A DNA stretch of 40,373 bases from Bacteroidales bacterium (GTDB lineage: Bacteria; Bacteroidota; Bacteroidia; Bacteroidales; Muribaculaceae). Positions within the stretch are counted from its first letter, which is position 1. Every line of letters begins with the position of its first letter. The translations under genes were made by a program, and so were the position numbers. The stretch is from positions 1 to 40,373 of the forward strand of contig CAAGJW010000097.1 in NCBI GenBank assembly GCA_900770215.1. Reading direction: 5' to 3'. Shown here in pieces: positions 1-8,364 of this stretch. The notes beneath the pieces were generated by a model. The model was not told the DNA's origin, searched no databases, and saw only the letters and a program-made list of their open reading frames with translations.

Positions 1-4
1 CAAC

Positions 5-23
5 GGGGGCTTGCCCAGCCCCC
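5..23. other. Short GC hairpin at left edge, followed by AT-rich susC leader
   Basis: Positions 5-11 (gggggct) pair perfectly with 17-23 (agccccc) around a 5-base loop. No T-run follows, so it is at best a terminator remnant of a gene outside the window. The stretch from about 90 to 290 is very AT-rich with A-tracts and probably contains the promoter for the susC operon, but I could not find a convincing TAnnTTTG box in it. Confidence 0.4.
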
Positions 24-290
24 TCGGCGCGCGGCCTTCCCCTGGGGTGGAGTAAGGAGAATGGCCGTTGCACTTCTTATTGGAATTTCTCCGGGCAGTA
101 ATCTTGAAAAAAAGTCAAAAAAAATTTTGTAATATTAAAATGAATTCACACATTTGCAGTTGATAAACTAAAAAATCAAAACCTGGTAGAGTCTAATTTT
201 CCAAAAAAGCAACGATAATTAGATGCGCCTATTGTTTTCGATAAACCTCAAAATATTTTTATAATTGATTAAAAACCAACAAAAAATCAT

Positions 291-3200
291 GTGTGTATGA
301 AGAAACATTGTGTCTTGCTGACCGCGCTTTTCATTGCATGTGGTGCCCCCGTGGGAATGAATGTGTTTCCCGATGTGGGCTTCACAGCCCAAGCGCAGAG
401 CAACAAAGTGACAGGTGTCGTGAAAGACGCCGACGGTGAGCCGCTCATAGGCGTCTCAATCAAGGTGAAAGGAACCAACAAGGTGACGGTGACCGACATC
501 AACGGGCGCTACTCGATAGCAGCGCCGGCTGGCAGCACGCTGGTGTTCACCTATGTGGGTCTCAAGGCCAAGGAGGTGCCTGCCGCCCAGGCTGGCACGG
601 TGATGATGGAAGCCAATAGCAACCAGCTGGGCGAGGTGGTGGTGACCGGCGAGTATGGCATGAAGCGCGTGGAGCGTGCCGTGGGCTCGTCGGTGCAAAA
701 TGTGAAGGCCGTCGACATCGAGGCCTCGGGCCGCACCGACTTCATCTCGGCCTTGCAGGGCCGCGTGTCGGGCCTGAGCGTGACCAACTCGTCGGGTGCC
801 CCGGGTGCCTCGACCACGGTGGTGCTGCGCAGTGCCACGTCGCTCTCGGGCAACAACCAGCCCCTCTATGTGGTCGACGGTATCCCGATGAACAACACCT
901 CGTTTAACCCCTCTGCCGAGTTTGCCACCGACGACTCGTCGACAGGCTTGAGCGTGCGCTCGACCGACTTCTCGTCGCGCGGCAACGACTTCAATCCCGA
1001 GGACATCGAGAGCGTGACGGTGCTCAAGGGAGCCGCAGCCGCAGCCCTCTATGGCAGCGATGCCTCCAACGGCGCCATCGTGATCACCACCAAGAAGGGC
1101 CATGCCGGCAAGACCACGCTGGCCTACAGCAACCAGATATCGTGGTCGAAGGCCTATGGCTGGCCCGAGGTGCAGGACAAGTACACCAACGGTGCCTACA
1201 ACTCGACCAACTACTACTACACCAACCACTACGGTGCCATGTATGATCACAGCGTGCCCTACTATGACAACGCTGCCGCTGTTGTGCAGACGGGCTTCAT
1301 GCACCGCCACAACTTCAGCGCCGAGGGCGGCTCGGAGAAGATGAGCTTCAGGGCCGGCTTGTCGATGTTTGACCAGAGCGGTGTGGTCAAGACCACGTCG
1401 CTCAAGCGCACCAACGTGACCGTGGCCGGCCGCGTGCAGGTGGCCAAGTGGCTGCAGGTGGAGGGCAATGCGCAATATGTGCACTCGAGCAACCGCAAGG
1501 CCCTGCGCGGCAGCGCCGGCCCCATCGCCTTGAGCTACAAGTGGCCCAACATGGACGACATGCGCAACTACATGGCCCTCGACGGCAGCCACATGCGCTA
1601 TCCCGAGTATTACACCGATACCGACCTGCTCAACCCGCTCTTCGGCCTGTACAAGAACCTGAACTTCGACGTGACCGACCGCATCATTTCCAACATCACG
1701 GCCAATTTCACCCCCATCGAGCACGTGTATGTGCGTGCCCTCTTTGGCTGGGATGCTTCGGCCTCGACCTATGAGAGCGGCACCCATCCCTACTACCGCT
1801 CGGCCAACCAGACGAGCGACGACTCCAACAACTCGGGTAGCTACAACATTGCCAAGTATGATACCTACGACCCGTCGTTCAACGTGCTGGCAGGCTACAA
1901 CAACAAGTTCTTTGACGAGAAGTTCACCTTCGGCCTGCAATTTGGCTACCACCAGCAGCAGAACGGCGTGAAGCGCCTGTCGTCGTATGGCTCCAACTTC
2001 AAGGTCATCGACTTCTACTCGATTAACAACTGCACCGAGTCGACCGTGGCGTCGAAGAAGCGTTCCACCAAGCGCCGCGTTCAGGCCGTGTCGGGCCAGC
2101 TCGAGCTGGGCTACAAGCAGCTGGCCTATGCCACCTTCCGCTTCCGCAACGACTGGTCGTCGACGCTGCCGGTCAACAACCGCAGCTACTTCTACCCGGC
2201 AGTCGAGGGATCGTTTATACTCACCGAGCTCAAGGGCCTGAACAACCTGGGCTGGCTCAACTACTTGAAACTGCGCGGCGCCGTGGCCCGCGTGGGCAAG
2301 GACGCCCCGGTGCTCAGCATCAACCCCGAGCTTGAGGTCACCGGCCTCTATGGCGGCGGCTACAAGTATGGCTTCACCGGTCCCAACCGCGACCTCAAGC
2401 CCGAGATGACCACCAGTGTCGAGGTGGGCGCCGAGGCACGCTTCCTCAACGACCGCATCAATGCCGACTTCACGTGGTTCCACACGCACTGTGCCGACCA
2501 GATTGTGACCGGCTTCCGCATGAGCTATGCCACGGGATTCATTCTCAACAACATGAACGTGGGCACCTTCAACACCTGGGGCTGGGAAGGGCACATCGAC
2601 GCCGACATCGTCAAGAGCGGCGACCTGGTGTGGAACTTCGGCCTCAATGCCTCTCACACGACCTCCAAGGTGGTCGACCTGCCTGCCAACTTGAGTGAGT
2701 ACTACAACGCCTACACGTGGAACTATGGCAACGTGCGCAACGGTATCATGAAGGGTCATCCCATCACCACCATCACCGGTATTGCCTACAAGCGCAACGA
2801 TGCCGGCCAGGTGCTCATCGACCCCACCTCGGGACTGCCCATGCTCGACGACAGCGGCAAGTGGAGTGTGCTGGGCGACCGCGAGCCCAAGCTGCGCTTC
2901 GGTTTCAGCACCTATGTGCGCTACAAGAGTTGGCGCCTGAGCGCCTTGTTCCAGGGCCGCTACCATGCCGATGTGTACAATGCCACCATGCGCGAGATGA
3001 TGGCCCGCGGCTTGAGCTGGGAGAGCGTAGACATGCGCGAGAGGGGCTCGTTTATCTTCAACGGCGTGCTCAAGGACGGCAAGGAAAACACAGCCAATCC
3101 CACCGTCAACACCATCGCCGTCGACATGGGCCACTACGGCTCTACAACCTATGCCGGCAACAACGAGGACTGGATCGAGCACAAAATCAACTACCTGCGC

Positions 3201-3449
3201 TGTCAAGAGCTGCGTCTGGCCTATGTGGTGCCGCAGAAGTGGCTCAAGAAGGTGACCCACAACATGATGAACACGTGCACGCTCTATGTCTCGGCCAATG
3301 ACCTGTTCACCATCACCAACTACACCGGCATCGACGTGGCTGGCAACACCATGAGTGCGGCAGCCGGCGGCACCGGCGGCGAGGGCTACGACTACTGGTC
3401 GCTCCCCAGCCCGCGCACCTACTCGGTGGGCCTGTCGGTTACATTCTAA
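291..3449 (+). CDS. SusC/RagA-family TonB-linked outer membrane transporter
   Basis: This 1052-residue protein is a TonB-dependent outer-membrane channel that imports a ligand captured by its SusD partner. An N-terminal signal region (about residues 1-36) is followed by a carboxypeptidase-regulatory-like domain (about 38-115), a TonB-box-like stretch with EVVVTGEYG near 115-123, and a plug domain. The plug includes the family signature NPEDIESVTVLKGAAAAALYG near 235-254 and ends in GAIVITTKKG. The rest is the beta barrel, ending in a terminal Phe as outer-membrane proteins usually do. There is no STN domain, so nothing suggests direct anti-sigma signalling. An alternative start lies two codons in (297, MKKHC), which would give a more typical signal peptide. 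The susD gene follows after 37 bases. The substrate cannot be read from sequence; no sugar-cleaving enzyme sits nearby. Confidence 0.96.
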   Translation: MCMKKHCVLLTALFIACGAPVGMNVFPDVGFTAQAQSNKVTGVVKDADGEPLIGVSIKVKGTNKVTVTDINGRYSIAAPAGSTLVFTYVGLKAKEVPAAQAGTVMMEANSNQLGEVVVTGEYGMKRVERAVGSSVQNVKAVDIEASGRTDFISALQGRVSGLSVTNSSGAPGASTTVVLRSATSLSGNNQPLYVVDGIPMNNTSFNPSAEFATDDSSTGLSVRSTDFSSRGNDFNPEDIESVTVLKGAAAAALYGSDASNGAIVITTKKGHAGKTTLAYSNQISWSKAYGWPEVQDKYTNGAYNSTNYYYTNHYGAMYDHSVPYYDNAAAVVQTGFMHRHNFSAEGGSEKMSFRAGLSMFDQSGVVKTTSLKRTNVTVAGRVQVAKWLQVEGNAQYVHSSNRKALRGSAGPIALSYKWPNMDDMRNYMALDGSHMRYPEYYTDTDLLNPLFGLYKNLNFDVTDRIISNITANFTPIEHVYVRALFGWDASASTYESGTHPYYRSANQTSDDSNNSGSYNIAKYDTYDPSFNVLAGYNNKFFDEKFTFGLQFGYHQQQNGVKRLSSYGSNFKVIDFYSINNCTESTVASKKRSTKRRVQAVSGQLELGYKQLAYATFRFRNDWSSTLPVNNRSYFYPAVEGSFILTELKGLNNLGWLNYLKLRGAVARVGKDAPVLSINPELEVTGLYGGGYKYGFTGPNRDLKPEMTTSVEVGAEARFLNDRINADFTWFHTHCADQIVTGFRMSYATGFILNNMNVGTFNTWGWEGHIDADIVKSGDLVWNFGLNASHTTSKVVDLPANLSEYYNAYTWNYGNVRNGIMKGHPITTITGIAYKRNDAGQVLIDPTSGLPMLDDSGKWSVLGDREPKLRFGFSTYVRYKSWRLSALFQGRYHADVYNATMREMMARGLSWESVDMRERGSFIFNGVLKDGKENTANPTVNTIAVDMGHYGSTTYAGNNEDWIEHKINYLRCQELRLAYVVPQKWLKKVTHNMMNTCTLYVSANDLFTITNYTGIDVAGNTMSAAAGGTGGEGYDYWSLPSPRTYSVGLSVTF

Positions 3450-3486
3450 CTATTACTCACAGTATTAAAAAACACAAGAAAAATAT

Positions 3487-5361
3487 ATGAGAAAATATAT
3501 ATATATCATGTTGACGACAGTGGTTGCCTCGCTCGGCGCGACGAGCTGCGACGACTACCTCGACGTGAACAAGAATACCGATGCTCCCGACTATGTCGAC
3601 GGCTACCTGTATCTGGCCGGCATCGAGCAGAGTTACCAGGAGCTTTACTACGACTTGCGCGCCATTGCGCCCCTCACCCAGATGATGGGCACATCGAGCT
3701 ACACCAGCTATGCCCTGCACTACTATGCCCGCAACAGCGATGCTGCCGGACAGGTGTGGCGCATGCTCTACTGGAGCCAGGGCATGAACCTGGAGAACAT
3801 GATCAACCAGAGCCTTGAGGCCGAGAACTGGACGCTCGCCGGCATGGGCTATATCATGAAGGCCTACTCGTGGGACGTGGCCACCAAGCAACATGGCGAG
3901 ATGCCCATGAAGGAGGCCTACGAGGCCGGCCGCCTGTCGCACGACTACGACTACCAGCCCGAAATCTACGCGCAGATACGCGATTGGGCCAAGACGGGTA
4001 TCGAGCTGCTGCAGCGCGAGGACAAGTCGGTGTACGGCAGCAAAATTACCAACAACGACTACATCTACCACGGCGACAAGGACAAGTGGATAAAGTTCGG
4101 CTATGCCGTGATCGTGCGCAACCTGGCCTCGCTCACCTGCAAACGCGACTTCAAGGCCAAGTACTACGACGAGTTTATCGACGCTTGCTCCAAGGCCTTT
4201 GCCGGCAACAGCGACAACGCCACGGTCGAGGTGGGAGGCGGCGGCGCCGATGCCTCGGAGTCGTCCTACAACAACTTCTGGGGCCCCTACCGCAGCAACC
4301 TGAGCTGGAGCTACTTCCAGCACGACTATGCCGTCGAGGTGTTTACCGGCACGGTGCCCTACTATGATGCCAATGGCGACAAGGTGCCCGTCGACAGCAA
4401 CGAGTATTGCCCCTATGAGCTGGCCAGCAAGCAAGTGATATGCGACACGCTCGAGCAGGCCGGCCACATGGATCCGCGCGTGTTTGCCAAGCTGGCCACT
4501 ACCGACCAGGACAGCCTGGCCACCATCGACGACTGGATGACCTTGCGCAAGCTGCGCTACTATGGCGGCGGCTTCACCAGCTACAGCGGCCCCATCGGGT
4601 CGGCGCCGTCGTTCTTCGGGCGCTACCATGCCAGCAACGACGATGCCGAGGGCAACGGCCGCTGGCTGTATCGCAACAATGCACCCTACATCCTCTCGAC
4701 CTATGCCGAGATGCTATTTGACAAGGCCGAGGTGCAGTACAAGTATGGCGACAAGACCGAGGCCTTTGAGACCTGGAAGCAGGCCATTGCAGCCGACATG
4801 GAGTTCACTGCCAGCTATCTTGTGCCGGGCGTGGCCATTCAGAACTCGGGCACTGGCGCCCACCAGGGCGACAAGATCACTGCGGCCACATTCAACAAGA
4901 TTGCCCAGGAGTACCTCAACGGCCCCTATGTGGCAGGCCTGCCGATGAGCGACTTCGACCTGAGTCACATCATGATGCAGAAGTTTGTTGCTCTCTATCC
5001 CTGGGGAGCCGGCGAGGTGTGGGTCGACCAGCGCAAGTACATGTATGACATCGCCTATAGCGGCGACTATCCCAGCAACGGCAACGGCTGGGACAAGACC
5101 ACGCTCAACCAGAAGCGCGACGATGACGCCACCAAGGTCTACAAGGGCTACTACCTGTATCCTGCCCAGGTGCAGGGCCGCAAGGGCTCTTACAACGACG
5201 ACAACAACGGCTCGCCCTGCTTCAGGCTGCGCCCGCGCTACAACTCCGAGTACATGTGGAACTTGCCCAGCCTGCAGGCCCTGCGGCCCATTGCCGGCGA
5301 TGCCAAGGACTACCAGTGCTCCATCCCGTGGTTTGCCTATCCGGGCGACATGCCGCAATGA
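3487..5361 (+). CDS. SusD/RagB-family surface nutrient-binding lipoprotein
   Basis: This is a 624-residue SusD-like protein, the lid and binding subunit for the upstream SusC. The signal peptide ends in a lipobox (GATSC) with the acylated Cys at residue 21, followed directly by DDYLDVN, the usual SusD amino-terminal pattern. The sequence around residues 85-135 (YARNSDAAGQVW, then GMGYIMKAYSWDVATKQHGEMP) resembles the TPR-like half of the SusD fold, and AEMLFDKAEVQYKYGD further on is a typical family segment. Its position right behind susC, with no terminator between them, supports co-transcription. It looks closest to the SusD-like group 2 (PF12771-type) rather than starch SusD, but that is by eye. 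The ligand is unknown. Confidence 0.95.
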   Translation: MRKYIYIMLTTVVASLGATSCDDYLDVNKNTDAPDYVDGYLYLAGIEQSYQELYYDLRAIAPLTQMMGTSSYTSYALHYYARNSDAAGQVWRMLYWSQGMNLENMINQSLEAENWTLAGMGYIMKAYSWDVATKQHGEMPMKEAYEAGRLSHDYDYQPEIYAQIRDWAKTGIELLQREDKSVYGSKITNNDYIYHGDKDKWIKFGYAVIVRNLASLTCKRDFKAKYYDEFIDACSKAFAGNSDNATVEVGGGGADASESSYNNFWGPYRSNLSWSYFQHDYAVEVFTGTVPYYDANGDKVPVDSNEYCPYELASKQVICDTLEQAGHMDPRVFAKLATTDQDSLATIDDWMTLRKLRYYGGGFTSYSGPIGSAPSFFGRYHASNDDAEGNGRWLYRNNAPYILSTYAEMLFDKAEVQYKYGDKTEAFETWKQAIAADMEFTASYLVPGVAIQNSGTGAHQGDKITAATFNKIAQEYLNGPYVAGLPMSDFDLSHIMMQKFVALYPWGAGEVWVDQRKYMYDIAYSGDYPSNGNGWDKTTLNQKRDDDATKVYKGYYLYPAQVQGRKGSYNDDNNGSPCFRLRPRYNSEYMWNLPSLQALRPIAGDAKDYQCSIPWFAYPGDMPQ

Positions 5362-5427
5362 GACGGCGGGTTGTGTTCACGATAAAGTCAAGTACAACAA
5401 TTCAACAATAAAAAAAACGATTACAGT

Positions 5428-6303
5428 ATGAAATATATAAATTATATTGCATTCCTTGTCTTGCTGGCTATTGCCACGGCATGTAGCGACAAGAATGTGG
5501 AATACAACATGGAGCCGGTCGACACCGCCCATCAGGCCGAACTCCAAATCTTCTACATGGCGCCCAAGACCGCGGTTTCGTCCAACTATATCTACCAGGT
5601 GGGCATCAATGGCGTGAACTATGCCAACAACGGGTCGACGCTCATCACCACCTTCAACGGCGTGCCCGGCGGCGCTGTGGGCATGTACTATACCGTGGCA
5701 TCGGGCGATGTCACCATCACGCTCTATCACCGCCTCGATGGGGTGAATATCGATGCCGATCCCTTCTACACGGGCAAGGCCCGCGGTCTCAAGGCTGGCG
5801 GCAAGTACCAGGTGTTTGTGGTCGACGACAACGAGGATCCCATCGTGCTCGAAGCCGGCGATATGCCCACCTATGGCGGCTCGACCGAGACTGCCGAGTA
5901 CTGCGGCACCAAGTGGTACAACTTCATGTATGAGGCCGACGGCACCCCCAGTCCCGACAAGCTGCAGCTCTACATGCGCGGCGACTCGACCCAGCAATAC
6001 GACGAGCCCCTGGGCAAACCCATAGGCTTCGGCGAGTGCACCGACTGGGAATCGCTGCACGTGACCAAGACGGTGTATAACAGCTCGGGCTACCAGAGCC
6101 GCTACTACACCTTCCACGTGATCGACGGCACCACGGGCGAGGACAAGGGACAGCTTGAGTATGTGTCAAACACTGCTGGCCGCGTGAAGGCCTTCACCGA
6201 CTACTGGACGTGGTTCATAGGCCGCCAGTACCGCCTCTATGTGCACGGCGTGCGCACGTCAAAGACCGTGCGCGTGGCTGTGTCGCGCTGGACGGCCTAT
6301 TGA
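5428..6303 (+). CDS. Lipoprotein encoded third in the SusCD operon, possible DUF4397-like domain
   Basis: This is a 291-residue predicted lipoprotein with signal peptide residues 1-18 and lipobox ATAC (Cys19). After the anchor comes a beta-rich region whose start (AELQIFYMAPKTA, then YQVGINGVNY) resembles DUF4397/SGBP-type N-terminal Ig-like folds, and the remainder has no motif I recognise. The gene lies 66 bases after susD and before a terminator-like hairpin, so it is very likely the last gene of the transporter operon. By position it may be an auxiliary surface-exposed binding protein for the same ligand. That role is inferred from gene order only. Confidence 0.8.
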   Translation: MKYINYIAFLVLLAIATACSDKNVEYNMEPVDTAHQAELQIFYMAPKTAVSSNYIYQVGINGVNYANNGSTLITTFNGVPGGAVGMYYTVASGDVTITLYHRLDGVNIDADPFYTGKARGLKAGGKYQVFVVDDNEDPIVLEAGDMPTYGGSTETAEYCGTKWYNFMYEADGTPSPDKLQLYMRGDSTQQYDEPLGKPIGFGECTDWESLHVTKTVYNSSGYQSRYYTFHVIDGTTGEDKGQLEYVSNTAGRVKAFTDYWTWFIGRQYRLYVHGVRTSKTVRVAVSRWTAY

Positions 6304-6355
6304 TGCCGCCACTCCCGGTGAGACGGTAAACGATTGATTTCGTTTTTTGATTGTT

Positions 6356-6396
6356 GCGCCGCAACGGGCAGCCACTGGTGCTGCACGCTGCGGCGC
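6356..6396 (+). terminator. Hairpin after the SusCD operon
   Basis: An 8-bp stem (gcgccgca at 6356-6363 with tgcggcgc at 6389-6396) encloses a second small hairpin (gcagc/gctgc). It lies about 50 bases past the last stop of the transporter operon and before the GH3 gene. There is no strong T-run after it, so the efficiency is uncertain. Confidence 0.5.
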
Positions 6397-6476
6397 TTGA
6401 TATTGCCAGTGGTGGGGTGGAGCTATTGGCTACTGATTGGGAAGTTTCTTTTATGCCACATGTGACTACTTTTTAG

Positions 6477-6484
6477 TATCTTTG
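6477..6484 (+). promoter_or_regulatory. Bacteroidetes -7 box for the GH3 gene
   Basis: The octamer tatctttg matches TAnnTTTG exactly and ends 25 bases before the GH3 start codon at 6510. The upstream element is weak (ttta near 6450). A start site here would separate this gene from the SusCD operon. Confidence 0.5.
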
Positions 6485-6509
6485 CAGCCAAACAAATCGA
6501 AGCATTGTC

Positions 6510-8024
6510 ATGATTGATTTTACACCGCTGGTGCGCAAGCATTTCATCGCGCGGCTCTATGAGCAGCTGCGCTACAAGGACTATGCCGACGCCATCCAGC
6601 AGGGTGTGCTGGTGAAGCTCGTCGAGAAGGCGGCACTCACCGAGATGGGCCGCCGCTACGACTTCTCGAGCATGCGCACCTACAAGCAGTTTGCCACGCG
6701 GGTGCCGCTGTTCAGCTACGAGGACTTGCAGCCGTTCATCATGCGCATGGTGCGCGGCGAGGCCGGCGTGCTGTGGCCGGGCAAGACCACCGACTTTGCC
6801 CAGTCGTCGGGCACAAGCGACGGCAAGAGCAAGTACATCCCCATCACGCGCGATGCCTTGCGCCACAACCACTACAAGGGCTCGAGCGATGTGGTGTCGC
6901 ACTATCTCAACCTCAATCCCGCGAGCAAGCTCTTCGGGGGCAAGGCCTTGATACTGGGCGGCAGCTTTGCCAACGCGCTCGACCTGAAGCCCGGCGTGCA
7001 CGTGGGCGACCTGAGCGCCACGCTCATCAACCGCATTCCGCCGCTGGCCGGCCTGTTCAGGGTGCCCAGCAAGCGCATCGCCCTCATGAGCGACTGGCAC
7101 GAGAAGCTGCCGGCGCTGGTCGAGGCGAGCATGGATGAAAACATCACCAGCCTCTCGGGTGTGCCCTCGTGGTTTCTCACGCTCATCAAGGAGGTGCTGG
7201 CGCGCAAGGGGGCCAGCTGCCTGCACGAGGTGTGGCCCGGGCTGGAGGTGTTTTTTCACGGCGGCATCGCCTTTGCGCCCTACCGCGAGCAATATGAGAA
7301 GCTGTGCGACATGTCGCGCATGCACTTTCTCGACACCTACAATGCCAGCGAGGGCTTCTTTGCCGTGCAGAGCGATTGGAGCTCGACGGCCATGCTGCTG
7401 CTGCTCGACGTGGGCGTGTTCTATGAGTTTATCCCCGTTGAGGACAGCGCCAGCTCGTCGCCCGAGGTGTACCCGGTGTGGGAGGTGGAGGCCGGCCGCA
7501 CCTATGAGCTGGTGATCACGGCTTGCAACGGGCTGTGGCGCTACCGCATAGGCGACACGGTGACGGTGGAGCAAACTCACCCCGTGAAGATAAAGATAGC
7601 CGGCCGCACCAAGAGCTTCATCAACGCCTTCGGCGAGGAGCTCATGGTGCACAATGCCGACTATGCCATCGCCCATGCAGCCCTCGACACAGGCGCCCAG
7701 GTGCTCAACTACACGGCCGCCCCGGTCTATGCCGGCGACCACACGCGCGGCCGCCACGAGTGGCTCGTGGAGTTTGCCGCGATGCCTCGCAGTCTCGACG
7801 GCTTTGCCCGCTCGCTCGACGAGCACCTCAAGCAGGTGAACAGCGACTACGAGGCCAAGCGCACGGGCGGCATCTTTCTCGATGCGCCCACTGTGGTGGA
7901 GGCGCGGCCGGGCCTCTTCGACGACTGGCTCTCGACCACGGGCAAGCTGGGCGGGCAGCGCAAGATACCGCGCCTGTGCAACGACCGCCACATCATCGAG
8001 GCCATGCTCAAGCTCAACGCCTGA
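6510..8024 (+). CDS. GH3 auxin-responsive-promoter family acyl-amido synthetase
   Basis: This is a 504-residue member of the GH3 family, ATP-dependent enzymes of the adenylate-forming (firefly luciferase-like) superfamily that activate a carboxylic acid and join it to an amine such as an amino acid. All three nucleotide-binding motifs are visible: SSGTSDGKSK at residues 99-108, YNASEGFFAVQ at about 275-286, and GLWRYRIGD at about 341-349. RTKSFINAFGEEL follows near 366-378. The length matches bacterial GH3 proteins. The plant members conjugate hormones; the substrates of Bacteroidales members are not known to me. It is followed after 74 bases by a small membrane protein gene and an LTA-synthase-like gene on the same strand, which could form one transcription unit. 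Confidence 0.9.
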   Translation: MIDFTPLVRKHFIARLYEQLRYKDYADAIQQGVLVKLVEKAALTEMGRRYDFSSMRTYKQFATRVPLFSYEDLQPFIMRMVRGEAGVLWPGKTTDFAQSSGTSDGKSKYIPITRDALRHNHYKGSSDVVSHYLNLNPASKLFGGKALILGGSFANALDLKPGVHVGDLSATLINRIPPLAGLFRVPSKRIALMSDWHEKLPALVEASMDENITSLSGVPSWFLTLIKEVLARKGASCLHEVWPGLEVFFHGGIAFAPYREQYEKLCDMSRMHFLDTYNASEGFFAVQSDWSSTAMLLLLDVGVFYEFIPVEDSASSSPEVYPVWEVEAGRTYELVITACNGLWRYRIGDTVTVEQTHPVKIKIAGRTKSFINAFGEELMVHNADYAIAHAALDTGAQVLNYTAAPVYAGDHTRGRHEWLVEFAAMPRSLDGFARSLDEHLKQVNSDYEAKRTGGIFLDAPTVVEARPGLFDDWLSTTGKLGGQRKIPRLCNDRHIIEAMLKLNA

Positions 8025-8098
8025 GGGGGGCGGTGCCCTGTGCCCGCGGGCAGAATACAATTGAAAGAATAAAACAAACGATATATACAACAGATGAT

Positions 8099-8359
8099 AT
8101 GATCATAAGCGAACGCAATTTCCGCATAGTCGTGTTTCTCACCATGCTGCCTGTGGTGCTGTGGCCTGTGATGATCACGCATGTCGACCGTTTCGACAGC
8201 GCCATCGAGCGCTTTGTGCTGCTCATGATGCCGGTGTTTGCCATAGGGTGCGGCTTCCTGGCGCGGCGTGTGTACCGCGACCGCCCCGAGGTGGCTTGGA
8301 TACTGGTGGGCATCGTGTGGCTCAGCTATGTTTCATTCACCTGCTTAGTCTACATGTAA
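8099..8359 (+). CDS. Small membrane protein, unknown function
   Basis: This is an 86-residue protein starting at the ATG that overlaps agatgATATGatc. It has three hydrophobic stretches, about residues 10-27 (VVFLTMLPVVLWPVMI), 38-52 (RFVLLMMPVFAIGCG) and 65-86 (VAWILVGIVWLSYVSF), with the basic linker RRVYRDRP between the second and third. That layout suggests a three-helix inner-membrane protein. A longer open frame extends upstream into the GH3 gene, but it is the antisense-like high-GC frame and has no good start. The gene ends 5 bases before the LTA-synthase-like gene, so the two are almost certainly translated from one message. I do not recognise the family. Confidence 0.7.
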   Translation: MIISERNFRIVVFLTMLPVVLWPVMITHVDRFDSAIERFVLLMMPVFAIGCGFLARRVYRDRPEVAWILVGIVWLSYVSFTCLVYM

Positions 8360-8364
8360 CGACA

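Noticed and set aside
2714..2723. cacgtggaac within susC, a partial parS match
   Set aside because: Only 10 central bases match, it is not palindromic beyond CACGTG, and it lies in coding sequence.
456..3260. A 934-codon open frame on the minus strand opposite susC, and similar long antisense frames opposite lysS, uvrC, the PorZ-like genes and others
   Set aside because: The real genes are on the other strand with clear family motifs; the antisense frames are His/Val/Gly/Ala-rich products of GC-biased codon use.
8161..8364. Upstream extension of the LTA-synthase-like gene
   Set aside because: The extension overlaps the small membrane protein gene in another frame and has no membrane or family character; the ATG at 8365 fits better.
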